From Sipunculus nudus (Eukaryota > Annelida > Sipuncula > Golfingiida > Sipunculidae): a stretch of 64,000 bases of DNA. This document shows positions 57,320 through 64,000 of this stretch, piece after piece. The DNA lies in NCBI GenBank assembly GCA_026874595.1, contig CM049317.1, positions 12,096,382 to 12,160,381 on the forward strand, written 5' to 3'. Position 1 is the stretch's first letter. Every line of letters begins with the position of its first letter. A program made the translations under genes and the position numbers. The notes beneath the pieces were generated by a model. That model was not told where the DNA came from and searched no databases. It saw only the letters and a program-made list of their open reading frames with translations.

Positions 57320-59370
57320 TATACTACAAGTAATTCTAGACCATTCCCCTGTGAACATATGGTATATCCTCATTCGCAAGTCGATCTGGTCTCCTGATGC
57401 ACTACTCCCCCTTCCTAACCTTAGACCACCCTTTGCATTGGTTCCAAATTTGAGCTGAAAGCTATTGAAATACATACAAGCACCACACTCACGTCTTGAA
57501 AAATACTGCTCTGATATGATAAACCAGATATGGCAGTCCGCATATGGTAAAATGCAGCTTAAGCATATTATAACCTGTTTATTATGATTGGTTAAAAATA
57601 GAATTACGTAAGGGCACACCAATAAGTTATTCTGCATTATATTTCAAATGGGTAACCTAATAAATGTTATATATTTGAAAATTCCTACCCTTGATGTTAC
57701 ACGACTGACAGTCTTAATGTTGCTTAAACAATATAAAACATTAAAATAATAGGCGTCACTACTCAAAACTATATGTCTAACTCTTCCGGGATACTGTGAA
57801 ACTACAAATTCTATGGCGGGAGCCAAATGTATTCTTTGAGAATGTTGTAAAAGCTATCTGTTATAAACTACTTCGGATTATACCATGACGGTAACAAATC
57901 TCAAATTCATTAAGTGGGAAAACTACCAATACTGTAGATTCAGAAATATTAGTTGGGATTTTATTTTCGTGGTTTTCGTGGAACAAGATAATCCACGAAT
58001 TCATAATTCCAACGATAAAAAAATCACACGGTCAGAGGATATATGGTATCTTAACGGCAGCTGGTGATCGACTTTATATATATAATTTTTACCGCTGGCT
58101 GAATTTTCAAAAAAGGTGCAAAAATTGTTTATACTATTTTATGATTGTCTTTTGAAACATTTATTAAATGCACTGAATCGCTTTTCGTAAATTACTAAAA
58201 CACGCCCCCCCCCCCGATACCTTTACAATGAAGCAATACCAAAGTATAATTTAAACTGAAAACGTATCCTCACATTTCCTCTTATCATCATTTCGGGTGA
58301 AAAATTCAAGAACAATACCACATTTCTGTCGCGCAAACCGGTAGTTCTGACACGCCAAGAACGGTACAAAAGTTCCAATGTTCATCACCACAGCTACCGA
58401 GGCACGGCTTTTTCGGAACCGGCCTTTTCAACCTTCTTTCAATAGAAGAGCACTTATTCCGAATATTGCGACATCAGTTGCGTGCATAACAGTGAGCCAT
58501 TAATAATACATACAGGCGGTACTTCTTCCGAATATTGCCGATAGTTGTACATATATGTTAGCGTAAGTAAGAGCCACAGAATACTATTAGGCAAATTATT
58601 TCTTTATAATCTCCAAATACAGCTGACATGATTAATGACGGACGAACGGTGTCTCGTCTCACCGCCCCGTGAGAGATTTACAGGCGCAACATGTGACTAC
58701 AGCCTATAGATAAAAACGAGGTGTGAACGAGGTGTGAACGAGGTGTGATCGGGTGTTATAACTGATAGCCGATGTATCGCCCGGCACGTGTCGGTCACGG
58801 CTGATTAATTCTTTGTTAGGCTCAGGTCGGGCGGAGCATGTTTGTTCAACACTGACCCGTTTACCGCGGTACAGGCGCACGGTGTGATAAGCATCAAAGC
58901 CGAACCACCTGTGTACATCGGGCTCGTCTTCCTTGCGCACATGGAGGTATTAATATACACAATATCCTAAAGTTTTCTTTGTCTTTCCACGAATTCAAAT
59001 ACCCAACGATATGCGTTTTGTACAAAAACCACGAAATTTTAAGCCCACGATATTATCTGAATCTACAGTATATAAGAAAATATTTTTCAAAACTTCGCCG
59101 CACTCTGGAAGAAAGTGCCCCACGTATGAGCCTTGAAGTCATAGCACCAACAGGCATTCATTGGTATCACATTGAAAAAATATAGACAAAACATCCGTGC
59201 AAAAAATGAATAATAATGATAAAAAAATTATAATAATAATAACAATATACACATGTATCTGTGTGTAAACAAAACAGTGTACGAAATTATGCAAAAGCTC
59301 AATTGCTTGAATTTGAATACATGCCGCATTTGTTATCGATGTTTTATTTGAGATATGGATAATTAAATGT
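57320..59370 (+). repeat. Duplicated flank, copy 1 (pairs with 62397-63060), interrupted by the TIR element
   Basis: Blocks 57330-57840 and about 59270-59370 match 62397-62890 and about 62955-63060 in order: TAGACCATTCCCC, GCATTGGTTCC, GAGCTGAAAGCT, AGCACCACACTCA, CAGTCTTAATG, CTTCCGG, then ATGCAAAA and AATACATG. The TIR element 57930-59070 sits between the two blocks and is absent from the partner, so it inserted after this duplication. Confidence 0.7.
57930..59070. mobile_element. TIR DNA element, copy 2 (1141 bp, TA target site)
   Basis: Near-identical to 54471-55755 apart from two losses, one of about 80 bp (joined at a short AGA overlap) and one near 58710. At the second, GAACGAGGTGT is repeated in tandem. 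A run of 13 C lies at 58204-58216. The minus-strand ORF 58704-58940 shares its first 69 residues with the ORF in copy 1. Confidence 0.82.
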
Positions 59371-59374
59371 GGAA

Positions 59375-60910
59375 TGATTCAGCTTAATACAGCGTATTTA
59401 AGCGTTTCAGGTCTGGTTTATATTGGTATTTGACATTTATTGCCCGGAATATTCAACTGAATGTATAGGTGTGGACAAGAGTAAATATATTTATAGCTTT
59501 TAAGATTACTTCAGAAGCGTAGTTTTGATATCAATGGGAACGCACTTAAAGGCGCTTTATGTGAATGCAAGGGGCGTAATTTGGCTTAACAGGATGTACA
59601 AATTGTACCGCTTGACACAATCATTTGGTCCCTTCATTTTATTCAACTTATTTGAACGGTTCTGTTCAACCAGCCGTGAGGGAGATTCTCACTGTACCGA
59701 GTGGTACCGCTTGTGCCATGCGGTACTGTTTTTTCCCAACTTATAAGCAGTGGTTTGCTAGGATCGGTGATCGACTTTAATTATAATAGACAAATCATGA
59801 ATATTTGATTTCCCTTAAGGAAACAGACATGCACGTAAGGAAAAAGAACGATTGATAGAGGAAATTTCCCGGCAACTAAATAAGGCAGGCGACTAGACTA
59901 TTTAAGGTCAGGCATCTGATCAAGGAATTATGGTCACTGTTTAGCTGGAAAAAAAAACATGAAAATCCTGTGAACCTTTTTTTATGATTTTAATACTGAT
60001 TTATTATATACTGATTAATATATTGCCTTTTTTTGTCAGGGTTGAAAAGCTTTCTTCGTCAAAGGATATTGTGAACATATGGGCACATCGTGTTGATTTT
60101 CCGGTTTCCTTGCTAGTATACTTAGCCGATTCACCGTAACATTACTCTTAATGTCCAGCAGCTTTACTCGTAAAACATATTTCGTTATGAGTTATATTTA
60201 TTTTTTTTTCTGCTAAGCTTTCTGCAGGTATTCATGTTGATGATATGATATAATAATTGCAAACCTTACTATGTTATTATTATATATATGTTTCCAACCG
60301 AGATAAGAAAAATGTATTTTGCCACATGAGCCTTTACTATTCAGAACATATACGACAACTGGTTTTATGTTATATGATTGAGTGGACGAAATCATGGTGA
60401 GATTTTTGCGGTAAAAGTTGCTATAGGGAAAGTATGATTTTGTTTCCATTGTATCAATCAGCATAGGAAAGACTGATAGCGTTAAGTTCCCTTTAAACAT
60501 GGGTTAGTATTGCAACTTACTAAATACACATCAAAGAAATATTTAACTGAGATAATCTAAGAAACAATATTTGTATTTATTATAAATAGTTGATATAGTT
60601 TGCGTGATTCACCTTTGAATGTTGATGTTGTCTCTTTCTGTGAATGGAAAAGAATCCTGTAATTTTGTCCAATTTATTTTTTAATATTTTTTATTGCAAA
60701 ACTCATAATGCATATTTCATATTTTCCCTTTATCCATGTGTAACTATCACAACTTGCATAATTAATGTCAATGATGTGTTTAATAGGAAATAACCTAAAA
60801 AAATTGCTTATTTTGAATATCTATATTTGAATTTACTCGTGTCTTTTTTCTGTGAATAGAAATTTATGCCAAAATACAAGGTACACTATTTTTATGTTTG
60901 TTACATTCTT
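59375..60910. other. Gene-free intronic stretch
   Basis: Last part of the final intron of the secreted-protein gene. AT-rich, nothing recognised. Confidence 0.45.
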
Positions 60911-60918
60911 CTATTCAG

Positions 60919-61062
60919 ATTCATCGAAACGGACTCGCAGGACTGGTCCTCCCTAGGAAACGGAAACATAAGTCAAGCAGTTTAAGCAGCTCGACCGAGG
61001 TTACCAGCCTGTCAACATCGGAAGGGATTTCAACAATGGAAGATCCATTTTTACCGATATAA
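60919..61062 (+). CDS. Secreted glycoprotein gene: terminal exon
   Basis: A strong acceptor (CATTCTTCTATTCAG), phase 0 start fitting the phase 0 end of the exon at 52980-53492, and 47 codons to TAA. It reads IHRNGLAGLVLPRKRKHK, then a Ser/Thr-rich end (SSSLSSSTEVTSLSTSEGIS, TMEDPFLPI). The RKRK run could be a furin-type cleavage site or a nuclear-type basic patch. There is no membrane span. Together the three exons would give about 250 residues. If other exons lie in the 7.4 kb intron, I did not find them. Confidence 0.62.
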   Translation: MHRNGLAGLVLPRKRKHKSSSLSSSTEVTSLSTSEGISTMEDPFLPI

Positions 61063-61392
61063 AGAATACCAGAGCCAAACTTGTCGAATACAAAATTAAA
61101 TTGCGAGAAATGACCGACTCAAACATAATTTATAAATATCCATATTAATTGGAAGGCTCTACGATCGTATAAGAAACTTTGTATTTTTATATATTCTCTC
61201 TATTTCCCTCGTTAAACGCGTGCTCCACTCGGCCTTCACCTATGACGATGACATTTGACTTTCCTTTGGATGAATCGGCTGAAGAAGAGACACGCACGTA
61301 TCTTAAAAAAAGGTTAAACTGACCTTTGCCAATCAAGCTCTGTCGTCATTTATTACGTAGAAACATCGTGTTCTTTGATTAATATGGCATTA

Positions 61393-61398
61393 AATAAA
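61393..61398 (+). promoter_or_regulatory. Polyadenylation signal AATAAA, secreted-protein gene
   Basis: A canonical AATAAA about 330 bases after the stop codon of the terminal exon. Confidence 0.4.
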
Positions 61399-61399
61399 G

Positions 61400-62396
61400 C
61401 TTTAACTGTCGAACTAATAAGCCGCTACACCCGTCTGTTCGTTATTCTGAACGGCGCTTCACTGTATATCATACAGGGGTTCCAATTTTGGTTCAGGTTT
61501 CCATCGAATCATCATTAGGTTCTATTGCTGAAACGGACATCAATATATAAGTTTTTGCAAGAGTACATTTACATGAGGAAAAATAACATTTGAATATTTA
61601 ATAATTCTAGCTTATATCGTTTACTAAATACGCAGGAAGCTACTGTTTAATTCATTTATGCAAAGAATTAAGTGCTATACATACTTATTCAAATATTTAA
61701 GAATTAATTTATTTTCTTTTCTTCATAAAACTCAAGGGGAAGCGTATATAACTGAGTAAATTAAATGCAGTATAATTCATTAGCATAAATTAAAGTAAGC
61801 ATTTGACTGATGAATGTCAGTTTTGGGGAGGAAAATTACACCAGGCTGCACGTTAAATTATCTTTCTCTCGGGAAATCACACTTCTGTTGGATCACACAG
61901 TTCATCATCAAGTGTTTTTCATCATTTGTTTTACAGTAAGATGAATCTGTTACTGTAGCTTAATTATAATTTTTATTATAAAAAAAACAGTTCCAATAAC
62001 CCATATAATTTATTTAGAGGGAAATTTCTATTTTCAGATACATCCTATATGGTAGACATCAACGTTTTGTTCGATACAAACTATGTAAACTAGCCGGAAA
62101 AAAATAATTAAATGTTTCTAATACTCATCTAAAAGACATTATTTTTGCAACATTTGCTTCTGGTCTTTTGGATCATGGAACATTTATTTTTTGGAATACA
62201 CATAATCAGGGAAAAGCATTTAGGCTATCATTTGATTCAGAAAGATTTACGAACTAGCGGGCCAAAATGCACGATAGCTAGACTTCATTCCTCTGAGCAA
62301 AAGTGGATTACAGTCCAAAAAAAGACTATTGATGGCCTCATATTCTGGACGAGCTCACTCTGTTCGTTAGCCACACTGCTTAACTTTTGAAACTTC
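61400..62396. other. Gene-free stretch
   Basis: AT-rich; nothing recognised. The open frame 62145-62390 has no splice or similarity support. Confidence 0.45.
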
Positions 62397-62893
62397 TAGT
62401 ATCATAGACCATTCCCCCTGTGAAAACATGGCATATCCTCTGTCGCGAATCGATCCGCACTGCCTATGCACTGCTCTCCACTCCTCCTCAATTTAGGGTT
62501 ACTCTTCGCATTGGTTCCGAACCAGAGCTGAAAGCTTTTAAAATACCCAAAGCACCACACTCATAAACGTTTACATGAGTAACCGCCTGTGGCAAAATAT
62601 ATATGCTACTATGAATGATGCAATGCCTTGGGAGCATATAATTGTTTTATATTCTGATTTATTTTAAAATTGTAATATTTAAGTGTAAATTATACAATTA
62701 TTCCAGATAACATTTAGGACACTTAACCTAATGACTGTGATATGTTGAAACATTCTTCCTTTGATAAAAAATGCCAACAGTCTTAATGCCGCTTAATTAT
62801 TTTTTATTAAACTGTCTAAGGTGTCTTCATTTATTACTACAAGTCCTTCCCTTCCGGAATATTTTGAAGCTACAAACGCTAGTAATGTCTTTA

Positions 62894-62959
<66 letters not shown>

Positions 62960-63060
62960 GGCATAGAACAAAATATGCAAAAAGCAAAATTGCTTTAATT
63001 CAAATACATGTTGCATGTGTAGCGATATTTTATTTTGGATAATGTAAATGAAATGATAAT
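62397..63060 (+). repeat. Duplicated flank, copy 2 (pairs with 57320-59370)
   Basis: Shares the ordered landmarks given for copy 1. At the place where copy 1 has the TIR element, this copy has an (AT)n(GT)n run. Confidence 0.7.
62904..62960 (+). repeat. (AT)n(GT)n compound microsatellite
   Basis: An AT run of about 30 bp continues into about 13 GT units. Confidence 0.95.
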
Positions 63061-63064
63061 AGTT

Positions 63065-64000
63065 TAACCATTTAGTTGTCAGAAAATAAAAGCTTGAATA
63101 GCGTGCTATACAGCGCGTCGGATTTAAGATCCTAAGGAGTCTAGAGAACACAACGAACAACCCAGAAAACATAAAAGCAGCAAACAACTGATTAGGAATG
63201 AAAGGAAGTATATTCATAAAGCAATGAATGCAAAAGTAACGCCAATGTGCATTATCGTTAAAGCATTATCGTATTAAATAGAGTGCCGGATATCTTGTCA
63301 GATTCTTGTTAAAAAAGAGTCGAATATTTGTCTGCTGCTTTGCGAATGGTAATGGGCACAATAGATCTTTCTCTTTATGTGATTTTTTATGATCATATTA
63401 AAGCCATCATTACCCTGTGATCCATTGAAATAATTCTTTAAGAGAAATTTAGATATTGAATGAAATAATGCACTAACTTCCTCCTGCTTCGGTTAATAAA
63501 CATTTATAGTCAAACGGATGTTGTAAATACGCTGAAAAACAGTTGTCTAAAGAACAATAAGAGACAGGATCAGAGCCGTGATTGTTGGGTGTGACAGGCT
63601 AAAATATTATTTCCATTTTCTGCGCTAGATGTTGTTTCTACTGTTCCTTTGCCATGGCATGCTTGTCTGTATCATTGCAGCCATTCATTTTTTCCGAAGT
63701 TTTTCAAAAGCGAATGAACTCTATAGATTGCTGTGTCTGCCATGAGGACAATAGGTAACCTATGTCGGATATTCCATATTGAGACAATGGCCTATTTTCA
63801 ATATTCAGTTGCAACTCCTTTAACTGGTCGTCTGCCAAAGTCTCAACTTGTTTAACTGTCAACTAATCTAACACTGCTGAGTCAAAATGCATGCTTATTG
63901 TTACGTTTACAATACTAATTGTATCACCAAAAACATATTATGTTAGCTACAGCAAGGGAAACTAAGTAATTGATATCACATACAGTATTTAAAGCAAGTG
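63065..64000. other. Gene-free stretch to the window end
   Basis: No exon or repeat recognised. Confidence 0.45.

Noticed and set aside
57230-57637. 135-codon minus-strand frame
   Set aside because: It overlaps the duplicated flank; the partner at 62.4 kb does not keep the frame open.

Overview
This is eukaryotic DNA: AT-rich, full of microsatellites (AT, AG, TG, CT) and decayed transposable elements, with protein coding confined to short exons bounded by GT..AG splice signals. An animal is certain. A lophotrochozoan, most likely a bivalve mollusc, is my best guess from the Gmr1-type gypsy element, the tRNA-derived SINEs and the duplicated C-type-lectin-like receptor genes; the species is not determined.

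Layout. (1) 1-15.3 kb: two neighbouring copies, both + strand, of a single-pass receptor gene. The first copy contributes only its 3' end (transmembrane exon 1266-1386, cytoplasmic tail exon 1558-1948 with an ITIM-like tyrosine motif). The second has two C-type-lectin-domain (CTLD) exons (12878-13081, 13939-14078), a stalk exon (14925-14975) and a partial tail exon (15198-15323), all in matching splice phases, but no transmembrane exon I can find. The 3' flanks are an old segmental duplication: 1830-3062 plus 8660-12408 pair with 15198-15895 plus 15905-22125. About 5.6 kb (3063-8660), holding a LINE remnant and a TIR element, interrupts the first copy only. (2) 22-31.7 kb: essentially gene-free, with SINE pieces and a large inverted repeat at 26541-26971. 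(3) 31.8-46.4 kb: a + strand gene of unknown function built from many short exons, most of them phase 0 at both ends and each with one to three cysteines, ending in a terminal exon at 46259-46381. A broken Gmr1-like Ty3/gypsy element (32759-38316, minus strand) and a pogo/Tigger-like DNA transposon (40127-41314) sit in its introns. (4) 46.7-51.8 kb: gene-free. (5) 51.9-61.1 kb: a second + strand gene with a clear signal-peptide exon (51962-52061), a long exon rich in N-glycosylation sites (52980-53492, with one apparent frameshift in an A7 run) and a terminal exon (60919-61062). Its last intron holds a recent 435-bp tandem duplication, two closely related TA-flanked TIR elements and a degraded CTLD exon. 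(6) 61-64 kb: flank, with a repeat of the 57.3-59.4 kb segment.

Together the window reads as a cluster of rapidly duplicating cell-surface or secreted proteins: lectin-like receptors with a possible inhibitory tail, and cysteine- or glycan-rich secreted proteins. That is the usual look of a recognition or immune gene cluster. The immune role is inference; splice phases, domains and duplications are read from the sequence. No rRNA, functional tRNA, CRISPR or bacterial features were seen.
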